From contig JACDQD010000011.1 in NCBI GenBank assembly GCA_019843655.1, forward strand, positions 16,906,604 to 16,970,603: a stretch of DNA of 64,000 bases. Reading direction: 5' to 3'. Positions 10,010-20,039 of the stretch are shown here, in pieces; position 1 is the stretch's first letter, and the number at the start of each line of letters is the position of its first letter. A program made the translations under genes and the position numbers. This DNA comes from Lethocerus indicus. Taxonomy: Eukaryota; Arthropoda; Insecta; Hemiptera; Belostomatidae. The notes beneath the pieces are model-generated. The model saw only the letters and a list, made by a program, of their open reading frames with translations, was not told the origin of the DNA and did not search any database.

Positions 10010-10790
10010 GAATCGGGCTTAAATCGCCTCATCAAACAAATTACAAACAAGTTATTTCCTTAAATACAAATGATATATCGATAAAACGATATACAAATGG
10101 CGATTCCTACATACATACCTGCCCTATTGGCCTTACTACATATAAATATTTAAATATTATAGTACACTGATCATGATTTTCATCAATATTGTTGTGATAA
10201 TCGGGAAAATATACAATAAAAACCCGAGAACTTAAGCACACATACACTGGCACAGCCACACACATTCACTCACGCACTTTGCACTTGCCACTTGGGTTCA
10301 CTACACTGCTCGTACACTACGACGTATAGCACTATGCACTATAGGAATTTTAACTGGCACTTTAACAGCTTTCACTACACTGTTTCACTGACACTTTGAT
10401 TGGGGGTCTTCTAGCTGGGCGTGAGGACCCTCCTCCTTGTGGTACGTCTTTGGGTGGCCGGTGGGGTTTTGGGGTAGCTGGGAGGAAGATGCCAGGGATT
10501 TGGGTGGTTTTGGAGTTTGTCTCTGTGTTTAGTCGTTATTTTGTCTATTATTTCGTCCAGTTTAGGTGTCTGGGCAAGTCGTGTACGCGTTCTGTTCTTG
10601 GGGATATGTCGAGGGCAATTCGGAGGTATTTGTTCTGTGTGATTTGTAGTTTTTTCATGTGTGTGTTGGCTGCGTTACGCCAAACGGGACACGCGTAAAG
10701 TAGGGAGGGCCTGATTATTGTTTTGTATACGGTCAGTTTTGACCTCATCGTACAGCGGGCAGTACGCTCGTCCTAAGGTCGTAAGCTATT
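10010..10790 (-). mobile_element. Non-LTR retrotransposon 3' end (jockey-like LINE), decayed
   Basis: On the minus strand, a reverse-transcriptase C-terminal region (10390-10790) is followed by an AT-richer, 3' UTR-like segment containing repeated CACTGTAGTG-like words. The 5' part of the element is absent, which is typical of 5' truncation during target-primed insertion. The 3' end and target-site duplication could not be placed, so the right limit of the UTR is approximate. Confidence 0.6.
10390..10790 (-). pseudogene. LINE reverse transcriptase, C-terminal remnant
   Basis: Minus-strand frame 10748-10548 reads RSKLTVYKTIIRPSLLYACP, then VWRNAANTHMKKLQITQNK and YLRIALDISPRTERVHDLP. This is the thumb-side signature of jockey-clade LINE polymerases (RPxxxYAxPVW, then KLQxxQNKxLR). 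After DLPRHLN the frame is lost. The next frame continues with KLDEIIDKITTKHRDKLQNH, so a small indel separates the two pieces. The catalytic polymerase motifs lie upstream and are absent, so it is dead. Confidence 0.78.
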
Positions 10791-10839
10791 TACGAGAGTT
10801 TGAAATAAAAAGTTGGAATTTGTTAGTTTTGTAACTGTT

Positions 10840-11120
10840 TTGATATACCTGGTTTGTGGTCTGCGAGGGGTTGGAATAATGTAGGTTCGTGATGTTTCTG
10901 TCTCCTCTCGCTGGTTTGGTCTTTTGCTAGACCGGTTTCGGCCGCTCGCCATCTTCAGTAGCGGTGTTAGTCACTGTTAGCACTTTGGATGTTTTTGGGC
11001 ATCCTCACTGCACTGTCACTTTCACATGTACAGTACATGTGCATGTACTGAGCAGCCGAAACCGGTCTGGCAAAAGACCAAACCAGCGAGAGGAGACAGA
11101 AACATCACGAACCTACAGTA
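10840..11120. mobile_element. Hammerhead inverted-repeat element next to the exon B acceptor (13-bp TSD)
   Basis: Flanked by TTTTGTAACTGTT (10827-10839 and 11121-11133). The left arm is full length (TTGATATACCTGG onward). The right arm is shortened: it begins at a GTACATGTGCATGTAC palindrome and lacks the ribozyme core's CTGA half. It ends at CCTACAGTA, like the copy at 4742. Only 32 bases separate its end from the first base of exon B, so the right duplication lies in the branch-point/pyrimidine region of that acceptor. Confidence 0.85.
10926..10962 (-). ncRNA. Hammerhead ribozyme-like motif
   Basis: The minus strand reads GCTA, CTGAAGA, T, GGC-GAGCG-GCC, GAA, ACCGGT, C, TAGC. This is the family's consensus form with every core base present. 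The partner motif in the right arm is truncated to GCAGCCGAAACCGGTCTGGC, so this copy has one intact motif. Confidence 0.72.
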
Positions 11121-11152
11121 TTTTGTAACTGTTGTTCTGATGGGGCCGGCAG

Positions 11153-11715
11153 GTACCTGTTGGAGCCTCCGGTGGTGAGGCGGAACAAGCGGCGGCTGAG
11201 CTCCATCGAGAACAGGTCGCCGGACGCCAGGAGCAATGACTCGGCGCTGGGCAGCGACGAGGAGGAGCTGAGGAAGTCCCAGAGGACGGACTACTCGGCG
11301 GGGGACGAGAGCGGCGACGAGGATGAGGGGGAGTGCGAGGGGAGGAGGAGGAGGAGGAGGAGGAGGAGGAGGAGGCGAGGAGGAGGAGGGGCCGCGAGTG
11401 CAGGACACCCTCGGTGGTGGTCAGCGACCACTCGGGGCTGGCATGCCCTCGCTAACCCTGGAGGAGATAGAGAGGCTGCGCAGGCAGTACACCGCCGGCG
11501 AGGACTCCTGGTCCGACTGCAGTTCGTGGGGCAGTTCGGTGGCCGCGGCCCCCCTCCAGCCATCCGCCGCCGGCCCGGACACCCTCATGACTCCGCCGGC
11601 CTTCGCCCACCAGCAGTCCAGGAAGTACTCCGCCTGCAGCACCTGCAGCAGCACCCTCTCCGGCGACGAGGACAACAACTGCCAGCCCATCCTACAGGAT
11701 ATCAAGACCAAAAAG
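11153..11715 (+). CDS. Internal coding exon (exon B) of the unrecognised Ser/Cys/acidic protein, frame interrupted
   Basis: The acceptor is GGGGCCGGCAG (to 11152) and the donor AAG/GTAGGC is at 11716. It joins exon A in phase. The first part reads YLLEPPVVRRNKRRLSSIEN, then a Ser/Asp/Glu-rich run with SALGSDEEELRKSQ and GDESGDEDEGECE. After a GGA/GAG microsatellite (11341-11394) the likely protein moves to another frame (TPSVVVSDHSG). It moves again for MPSLTLEEIERLRRQYTAG, DSWSDCSSWGSS and SACSTCSSTLSGDEDNN, ending DIKTKK in phase 0. Net one base is out of frame. The jumps fall at GAGGGGAGG and TCGGGGCTGG, so lost G bases (assembly error or mutation) are the simplest explanation. The protein looks largely disordered; no catalytic domain or family is recognised. 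Confidence 0.72.
11341..11394. repeat. (GGA)n microsatellite inside exon B
   Basis: The purine-only trinucleotide run is interrupted once by GCG. It encodes poly-Arg, poly-Gly or poly-Glu depending on frame. Poly-Glu fits the acidic surroundings and the downstream TPSVVVSDHSG frame. Confidence 0.9.
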
Positions 11716-11821
11716 GTAGGCTTTCAGTTACTATTTTTATCGCTTCACAGTTCCCAAACTTATTGGGTTGACAACTAAGTAATTGCGTAATTCACCAACA
11801 AGTGGCGTTGTACATATTTAA

Positions 11822-12267
11822 CCCTTTCGCGGCGGACATAATACGACATTTCGCAGTCTGCCGATGATGCTCCGACTTTTTATTAGCGCGTCTCGATTTG
11901 TTGTTTCATTGTTATCACGAAAGTGCAGCATTTGTCATAGACATTTATACCTGTCTTTTGTCATTATTCGTGGAAAACTTTCCGTTCGTAATAACTCGTC
12001 GGTTGACCGATGTTCTTCTATTGATACTTTTTTTACTGTTGTATTTTTCCACGCCATCAATCGTGAGTGCCTACCGCGTACAGTTTTCGTGGTATAATAA
12101 GCATCGCTTTCTCTTACAATATGTCCGACCATATTTTCGGAAAAGAAAAGTTTAAAGATTTCTAATATTTACGATTTATCGTCATTCCTGGTATATCTTC
12201 ATCAAAAACAAAAACTTTTGGAACCAAATTTTGTGCGCTCCAAAGAAATTGAGCGCCTATAGGCGGG
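11822..12267. mobile_element. TTAA-flanked piggyBac-like MITE nested in the mariner left repeat
   Basis: A 446-bp insertion begins CCCTTTCGCGGCGG and ends CCTATAGGCGGG. It is flanked on both sides by TTAA (11818-11821 and 12268-12271). The mariner right repeat has the same site uninterrupted (GACGTACTTAAAAATATG), which shows that one TTAA was duplicated on insertion. TTAA targets and CCC...GGG ends are hallmarks of piggyBac-type elements. No transposase frame remains. Confidence 0.72.
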
Positions 12268-12454
12268 TTAACTACGTCAACGTCTTTGCACAGATAAGAT
12301 TCTTCGATACGTTATTATTTGGTCCTTTCTGAAACATTCGGTATCAAAATTACATCGACCAGTTGAATTGTGTGTGTGTATAAAAGCTAAAACACGGTGA
12401 ACCGAAGTGAGCGTTTCCGTCACATTTCGCTTTTTTATTTTCTCAAAGGTGTTA

Positions 12455-12690
12455 ATGCCTCGCGGGCTCATAAAAAGTTGCATGGTGTGTACGGTGATGA
12501 AACCTTAAAAGAACGGCAGTGTCAGAACCGGTTCGCGAAATTCCGGTCGGGGATTATTCATTAAAAGACGAGGATCGCTCTGGACGTCCAGTGGAGGTCG
12601 ACGATGACCGAATAAAGGCCGTTATTGATTCGGAACAAGGGATATTGCGGAGAAGCTGAATGTATCTTATACGTCCATTGAAAACCACCT
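12455..12690 (+). pseudogene. mariner transposase, N-terminal remnant
   Basis: Three frame-shifted pieces follow one another. The first is KKLHGVYGDETLKERQCQNR followed by FAKFRSG. The second is DYSLKDEDRSGRPVEVDDDR followed by IKAVIDSEQG. The third is DIAEKLNVSYTSIENHLR. These match the paired helix-turn-helix DNA-binding half of mariner transposases. The catalytic DDD half is missing entirely, and the sequence goes from IENHLR straight into the right terminal repeat. It is non-functional. Confidence 0.85.
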
Positions 12691-12781
12691 ACGGCTTATC
12701 TGTGCAAAGATATTGACGTACTTAAAAATATGTACAACGCCACTTGTTTGTGAATTCCGCAATTACTTAGTTGTCAACCCA

Positions 12782-15700
12782 TGAAGAGTTCCAGGTCCAT
12801 GAACTACTCCGTGTCCATGATTACTTTCATTATTTTTAGTAAGATAATTAATCTCTTTGCGTTTGGGTATGTTAAATATATCTGTTAAATAGTTTTAACT
12901 GTCATATATTCCGACAGTTTTGTCAGGCATCCATGTGTTTTCCAGTTTGGGAACAGCCGATCTTTATAAAAGCACGTAAAATATAGCATAAATGCATGTG
13001 TAATATACCGTAAATGCATGCATAATCTATCATAAATGTACTCAATCAATGGAATTACCTCGGCGGCCTTTTACGATTCCCGTCATAAGTTCAACGCATC
13101 TTTTTTTGCAGCAATTGGGAGTGTACATATTTCAAAGCTCCGGTATATATCTCTCAATACAGTGTATACTATAAGTGAATGTGCATGCCTTATAATTCTC
13201 CACATACCTCATTACGGTAGACAACGTTTGTATATTACTAAACGTCGAAAGCCGATTGCTGAGCTATTCTGATTCTTCGTCCGACAGGTACGTACCGGAT
13301 ATATTTTAAGCTTGAAGGAAAATTAAAACCTCATAAGAGAGCAACGGAACATAACCACACGGATCTTTAAATCTCAGTCTTCCATCTAGAGTAAAAAGAA
13401 GTCTGCGACTTTATTTTCCAAGTAGAGATGTCCTTCGGGTAGGATTGAAACGGGTTTTTTTTCACCCCTTAGTCGGAGCTGAATATATTGGGACGAAATT
13501 TAACCGTACTTGAATCGTTTTGTGGGGGCTTCGTGGAAATCAGTGGACGTCTTGTTTCTTGTCGGGAAAGGAAGACGAAAAGTCTGGACTTGAAATCGTG
13601 AAAGGTCAGCTTCTGAACACGACCGGCTTCAAAGCGAAACTACAAGAACGCCACTTGAATTTCAATTAGTTTCATCAAGTTTTATCAGAGGGGAAAAAAA
13701 TAAATTTCCGTCTACTTTTACCCCTCGGTTCTCATTTCCAGAATCATACTTCTTCGTCTTTGTTAAAATTCTCATAATTCCGGAGTTGATTTTGCAGTGA
13801 GTAAGAAGGTACTCTCACAGTATAACATTGATATTTTCGTATTTTTCCCTATTCTCGGTTATGACAACAAAATATGTACGGAGATAGTTTGGTTGTAACA
13901 TTTTTGAATAATTATAATTTCATCATAATAATCGGAAGAATTTCCGTTACTGTTCAACCTACATGAAACAACATATTTAATACTAATTGTGCTTCGTATT
14001 TTCGTTGAACTTCTTAGAAACGTCAATTTTTTCATCTTTCTCAACGTCAACTTTTAGTAACGAAAGCGAGAAACCATTCTCCTTGCCATTCTATGGTCCT
14101 TCTAATTCTCCGTCTTCTTCATGTCACACGACAATTATAGCGCATAACTCACAATCTTAAACTATTAATTCTGATCTTCATGTTATAAAAGGTAATGGAT
14201 AAGTTGTTTCTTCCAACTATTTTATTGCCACCACAATAAGAATAAACGAAATTGACGTTTAAGTAGCAAACTGGGTTTTTTGACCGAAATTCGTCTTGTT
14301 CGTAATTATTAATCCATTTAGCTGTTGTGACTGCGGAGACCGGAAAAGGGAAATGAGTATATCGGACGTCGTACAAACTGCATCGGTCATTTGCTATTCC
14401 GATTAGTGTAATTAGAGTGGAGCTCCCACGTTTTGTAACCGTGCTCAGACAGATTTTGTGTCTTTTTCTTTCCATTCTCGTTGAATGTATATTGTTTCCC
14501 GGTCTTTTGTTCTCCTCACGGCCTTTGTCCCGCGGAGTGAACTTAAAATGCATTCGCGGGGTCCTTCGAGGCAATCGAAGAAGATTCGTTTCACCGGGCC
14601 TCTGCCTTCACCCGAACAAAGTATAAATAATTCCAACGCTTTGTTTCGCCCAGCTCGATTCTAATGTTATTTTGGCATTATGCTTTTTTGAAATCAACGA
14701 TTTCGTGACGTAGTGTTAAGATAGTGCTACTAACCGGTGTCTAGCTTAGGTCCGAATACAGAAGGCGGTAAAATGATTCATGTGGTCGAAATTCGGACCC
14801 AAATTTTCATGGACGACACTCTGAAATACTCCTGTATATACTAGGCTGGAAATATACTCACGGTTTCATTCAAAATTCCCCCGAATATTTATCTCGAGGC
14901 CTCAGAATATATTTTTATGTTTGATTCAATTGTTCCAAACGGTTATGCGCAATTCTGAACGTCCAGTTTATGGAGAAATCTCAAAATTTTGCCTACAACT
15001 GGCATTGAATTAACTCGAGATTGAATTTTTCCTGTTGAAGAATGGAGCCATTCGTTCGAAAGTTGGACCGACTGACCTTTGCCGCGGAAACACAATATTT
15101 CACTCCGGATCCCGGACACAGCTCTTCAGCAATGTTGCGACACCGACCACGTGGCCGACCCACAAATATACCAATTGGTTTGTCCATTTTTATAGCGAGG
15201 ACACGCCTCCTGCATTGTCGGGGACAGGGATAAAATAGGGCAATTTCGGAAAATTGAAAAACTGTCCCTAGATTTGCACGAACCCGATTGTCGGAATGAG
15301 TCCATGATAGGGGGGAATATTAGTTTTAATTAATTAATTTAATAAATTATTTTAGACTGAAAGGTTAAAGGACCGGCTGCGAGGCAATATTCAGAGGAAA
15401 CCTTTTGTTTTTTCAGACTGAATTTAAAAACTCCGAACAGACCGGAGAAGTCATTTAGCCAATTTGAAATATGCGTTCTGAAATGTAGAATAACGGCTTG
15501 TCCGGTTCGTTTAAGCTTGAAGAGTAGAGGTCTTTTTAAATCTGCATAATGTCCCACTGTCGTACTCCTACGGTTCCTGCAAAAACCACTAACGGATCGA
15601 CGACGGCGTCTTAGCGCGAATCTGCCGCCACCGAAGACGGCGAGAAGCCGAGACCGTATTCTAAAATAGAGGGCGTGTAATGGAAGCCCGCCGGACGCAG

Positions 15701-15863
15701 TTGGGCCGAGGCTTAAAATAGACTTTGAGGTTCCGTCCTTATCGTGACAACCGAGTGTAAAAGAAGCGTGCCATTGTCGCGAGTCACGCGTACCGCTTTC
15801 GTTCAACTGGAGGCGCATTTCAGTACAACTTTGAACCGTGTCCAAGGTACACGTGCGCCTTAT
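12782..15863. other. No gene recognised
   Basis: Likely intron downstream of exon B. The longest open frame (15339-15845, minus, 168 codons) overlaps a decayed ribozyme-element fragment near 15620 and has no family character. A phrase like GAAGACGGCGAGAAGCCGAGACCG at 15632-15655 is an old relic of the hammerhead family. Confidence 0.45.
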
Positions 15864-15864
15864 T

Positions 15865-15938
<74 letters not shown>
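15864..15938. repeat. Compound (CA)n(TA)n microsatellite
   Basis: About 16 bp of CA repeat runs into about 58 bp of TA repeat. Confidence 0.95.
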
Positions 15939-15939
<1 letters not shown>

Positions 15940-16287
15940 GGACAGTATCAACAAATGAATATACCAGAAACACTTGTATAGCGCGATCATGTAAAATGCG
16001 ATAAATATACTTCAATAATTCGAGAATTATGCTTCGCAGTATATCTAGATACATTTTTAGTAAGGTTTTTTAAATCGCTTCATTCATTTCGATATGTTTG
16101 GTTTATGCGGTATTTTATATCATCATTGCTAAAACGGACATAAAAATTGACTTTAGTGTATTGGAACAGACGTGGTCATCCAGAGATTCCAATCCGGAAT
16201 TCCGAATTCAGTACAACAATTTCATATTGTGCATGTGACGATAAAGCTTGATTGTACATCGAATAACAAATTTTAAAAAAATTGTTA

Positions 16288-16501
16288 GAATACCTGTCTT
16301 TTTTGGTCTGCGAGGGGTTGGAATACCGTAGATTTCGTGTGTTTCTGCCTCCCCTCGCCGGTTCTGTCTTTTGCTAGACCGGTTTCGGCTGCTCATCGTC
16401 TTCAGTAGTCACTTTTGGCACTTTGGACAGTGACTAACACCGCTACTGAAGATGGCGAGCGGCCGAAACCGGTCTAGCAAAAGACCAAACACACGAAATC
16501 C
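16288..16501. mobile_element. Hammerhead inverted-repeat element, short copy
   Basis: The left arm starts GAATACCTGTCTTTTTTGGTC and is broken inside the block after the ribozyme. It turns directly into a right arm at about 16427 (ACAGTGACTAACACC). The right arm ends early, inside the ribozyme-adjacent segment, at CAAACACACGAAATC. No clear target duplication is seen. The plus-strand motif is canonical. The minus-strand motif (about 16373-16408) has TCGTC in place of TCGCC and a damaged stem I. Confidence 0.78.
16442..16478 (+). ncRNA. Hammerhead ribozyme-like motif
   Basis: Consensus form: GCTA, CTGAAGA, T, GGC-GAGCG-GCC, GAA, ACCGGT, C, TAGC, all intact. Confidence 0.72.
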
Positions 16502-18230
16502 CTTCTATTAATCATCTAATCATCGGCCCTAACTGTGACCGGTACATTTCTCGAATCTATATCTCGACCTTCGTCTCGCTAATCGGGTTATGGCAGGAAC
16601 AATAGGGAGGCGATCGAAAGAAGTAAAACAAGATCGATGTATTTAAAAGTGGCTAATTGAATGTGCGTACAGGCCGGTGTGCCGCGTACATGTTACGCGC
16701 TGTGTTGTGTGACGCACGTCGAGTCAATGAGTTAATAGGAAAGCCAGTGTTAAATAGATGTTGATGGCCCGCTTCCTCCGCGGCCCACAGGCCCTCTAGC
16801 TCCATCCTACCGCAACAGATGTCCTATTGTCATCACGCCCCCATATATAAACCGGCCGGCTAAAAACACCAATCGAAATAACGACCGACATTCCAATTCT
16901 TGCAGTTAAATCGTACGCTGCCGCCGGAAACCCACTAAACATCGGGTCGTCCAAAATTTCGTGCCGATTTCGAAGGAAAATCGAAACCGCAACTCATTTA
17001 AATGTCGGTACGCGTTCATTGACTTATATGGGCGCCGTTCTGTCCCACAACCTTTCTCCACCTTTCGTACAACTTGAAAATTCCGTCCTGCCGGAACCTC
17101 TCAGGTTTTTCGGCGGAAAAGTCGCAAATGGAAACGCGATCCGGCAGTTTTTTCTCCGTTAAATCGCGGGGAACCCGTACCATACATCGAGGCCGTTTAT
17201 GTAGCCAAGCTTCGCGATATGGTCGTGGATCGTTGATTTTGATTTATCTAGCGTGGATTTTTAGAGCGTGGATTATTTTCGATTACTGTTTTAACCCGAT
17301 CTTCGTCTCCGCTGGACGGCTTACCCGGGCGTTCTCGATCTTCGAGATCGAAATCTCCGGCTTTAAACCGAACAAACTGCACTTCCGCACAGCTCTTTCG
17401 GCTACAGCACCTTCGCCATAAACAGTGCCTATCTTGTTTGCATTTTTGCCTTTTCGGAAAAAGTAAAGCGTTAAATTCCTATAATGCGCTTTGTTCGCTA
17501 CCATATTCTAAGGCTTATAAAACCGAGAAAAATTAACGTATCGTAACCGAATTTTTTTCCAAATGATTGTTTTCAATCATTCCGATATATTCAGACCTGT
17601 CCTAACAATACCACCTGTCGAAAATCGGTACGAACTTTCCGGACAACCCATTACTATAATCCGTCCTCTTTTCTTGATTTATTTGCTGCCATTTATTCGC
17701 CCAAACTGACCAGTGAAGAAGAATATCTCATAGGGATAAAATTGCGTATGAGAGTTTTGTCTTTTATTTAAGAACAAAAGCAGGAAAAGAAGAAAGTAGA
17801 TGAGGAATAAAGTCGTGCCATAATTTCATCAAACAAGAAGGTAGAATATTAATTTAACGTATTTTATGATTGTTGGGTGACCCACGACGCTATTAAATAT
17901 AATTTTTTTCCGTTCCATCTTCCCTTTTGCGCATAAAAAAACAGTATACTAGACTAACTGGAAGTATTTTTCCAAAAAATGAAAACCAAAAATCTGAGGT
18001 AGATTAATTAGTAATTTTTTTGAGGAGGTCTTAAGGAGGACTTAAGTCAGTCAGGAGGTCTCGCTGTCGTCATTGACTAACGTGCTTACGTGATATTATG
18101 TCGCATAACTGCAGTATGTATGCTGCACAATATTGTATATAATAATGTCGTGCAGTAGATTAACATTGTAATATGTTGTGTACTGGCGACGGTGGAAAGC
18201 CGAAGCTGCTGTGGGATATGAAGAATACAT
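16502..18230. other. No gene recognised
   Basis: Likely intron or intergenic DNA. The 115-codon plus frame at 17074 and the overlapping minus frame at 17283 show no recognisable motifs. Confidence 0.45.
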
Positions 18231-18241
18231 TTTAGAGAAGG

Positions 18242-18385
18242 TTTACCATACCTGTTTCGTGGTCTCGAGGGGTTGGAATACCGTAGATTTGTTGTGTTTC
18301 TGTCTCCTCTCGCCGGTTCGGTCTTTTGCTAGACCGGTTTTGCAAAAGACCAAACCGGCGAGAGAAACACAACAAATCTACGGTA
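18242..18385. mobile_element. Hammerhead-family hairpin, minimal copy without ribozyme core
   Basis: The left arm (TTTACCATACCTG to CTTTTGCTAGACCGG) is fused directly to the right arm (TTTTGCAAAAGACCAAACC to CAAATCTACGG), with the whole ribozyme and centre deleted. The flanks TTTAGAGAAGG (18231-18241) and TTTAGAGGAGG (18386-18396) form an 11-bp duplication with one mismatch. It is therefore a genuine insertion that either entered in this short form or lost its centre later. Confidence 0.75.
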
Positions 18386-18396
18386 TTTAGAGGAGG

Positions 18397-19747
18397 CTAG
18401 TTATTCTTGTTCACAACGTATACCCTACATTAAAATACCTCACGCCTGAGTTTCGACTCTCGTTGAATTATAATTGCACCGGCCGTAATTGAGCAACGCT
18501 CCGATATTTGGATCGGGTTTTCGCCCTGCAGATGGCTTCATTGTTGCTTTTTCGAAACTAATTCAGTGTTGAATGAAAAGTGCAATTTAGATCGAGGGCA
18601 GAGATATATTATAGCGGGTAGGGCCAGAGGCGTTACACACTTTGACTTATCACACCTCGTACTCGTGCTACATTGTTGCAAGTAACAGCACTTAAAAATT
18701 GGGCGGACATCAACGCCCGTCTAATCTATTTTCAGTCTCAATATATTTTGACAGGCGCGATAAGAATCTGTACCTCTGAAACGAGTACAGCTTGACCTCA
18801 TACTCGAACAGAACTGATTTATTCATGAAACAACTGAAGATGGAAATTTTACAGTTAATCAGTAACATTCCGTCTGGTGATACAGTAAAACCTATCTATG
18901 GTGCAGGATATGCAGGATTTTCGTCTTAGACAGGTTAATGCAATATTACCTAATCAATTTTCACTAGATTGTGGTTATTTTTGTGTAGGCCTTAAGGGAA
19001 AGAAAGGTAACAGAAACAGTATTTAATGCTTACGCGAAAAATAATGTAAAATAATTATTTTCCTTTATAAATCCGGAGCCAATGAAATAGATTTGAGGCT
19101 TTCGAACTTGAAGCATCTTCGGAACGTAAGTGGTGCACCAAACGTTAAGTCTATCGTGACTAAAACCACAAAATCAAGCATAATAAGTATGATGTTTTCT
19201 TTCAGTCTTTCACAGATTCAAACTCTACTTATTTCAGGACGAAATACGTCTAACAGATTCCGCCTTATTGAGGGACTTTCTTGAGAAAAAAATATGATCT
19301 TTACGCGTAGCAATTCGCAGAAATTAACGGCTTCGACAAGTTTACGCCCCACACAGTTTTTTATTGTATATCGAACTGTCCAATATGGACCTGCTTTGCT
19401 CAATCCAATGTTATCATGTTATTGGATGCATAAGTGTTGTGGCTAGAGCAGCAGTGGACATTAGGATTTCACACAGGGGGGGGGGGCACATGTGTGGGTG
19501 GTCTATTGGAGGACACAACTGGGCCCTGTAACCGAAATATAAAGGGCGGTGACGTCAAAAGGGAGATACACTATCGGTTTCTATAGGCTTTCTTTTTCCA
19601 TCGCGCTCCTACGCTTCAAACGTTTTATAAATAACCGGCCACAGCGCGTTAACGACACCTTCCTCCCGTTTGGTACATGATACACGATGTACTGGCATAG
19701 TACCCAATGTCCACATGTGACAGGGTGACTTATATATGTATATATGT
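18397..19747. other. No gene recognised
   Basis: No coding or RNA signature. An 11-G run occurs at 19476-19486. Confidence 0.45.
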
Positions 19748-19976
19748 GCCCATAATTATGAAAGTGGTCTAAGTCATATATTTCCGGTTTCGAGATATTT
19801 AATGAATTGCTTTCGAATAAATTAACAAATATTTTTATATTATGCAACATTTAAATTTAGAATTTTATTACTCTTGATTAATGGAAGTTTACTATGAATA
19901 TGAAATTTTGTGTGAATTTCATATGAAAATGTTGTATTTAAAGTTTGAATTGACTTAGACCACTTTCATAATTATG

Positions 19977-19979
<3 letters not shown>
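19748..19979. mobile_element. MITE with perfect 29-bp terminal inverted repeats
   Basis: 19748-19776 (GCCCATAATTATGAAAGTGG then TCTAAGTCA) is the exact reverse complement of 19951-19979. The internal 170 bp is AT-rich and non-coding. Both flanks are TATATA tracts, consistent with insertion at TA as in Tc1/mariner-type MITEs, although the superfamily cannot be fixed from the ends alone. Confidence 0.8.

Positions 19980-20034
<55 letters not shown>
19980..20034. repeat. (TA)n microsatellite
   Basis: Uninterrupted AT alternation that abuts the MITE right end. Confidence 0.95.
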
Positions 20035-20038
<4 letters not shown>

Positions 20039-20039
20039 T

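Larger units (their letters stand above)
11763..12781 (+). mobile_element. mariner element, internally deleted, with a nested insertion
   Basis: The termini TTGGGTTGACAACTAAGTAA and its complement TTACTTAGTTGTCAACCCA are mariner ends. The left copy is preceded by the TA target (11761-11762); the right flank reads TG instead. After removing the nested insertion (11822-12267 plus one TTAA), the terminal repeats extend about 85 bp, from TTGGGTTG to TTTGCACAGATAAG on both sides. That is longer than the 28 or so bp of many mariners. Between them lies only an N-terminal transposase relic. Without the insertion the element is about 570 bp, so it was an internally deleted, non-autonomous copy. It begins 47 bp after the exon B donor. 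Confidence 0.85.

Noticed and set aside
11291..11563. Minus-strand proline/leucine-rich frames over exon B
   Set aside because: Shadow frames of the coding exon and its GGA repeat.
15339..15845. 168-codon open frame on the minus strand
   Set aside because: No family motif, no splice context, and it overlaps a decayed hammerhead-family relic near 15632.
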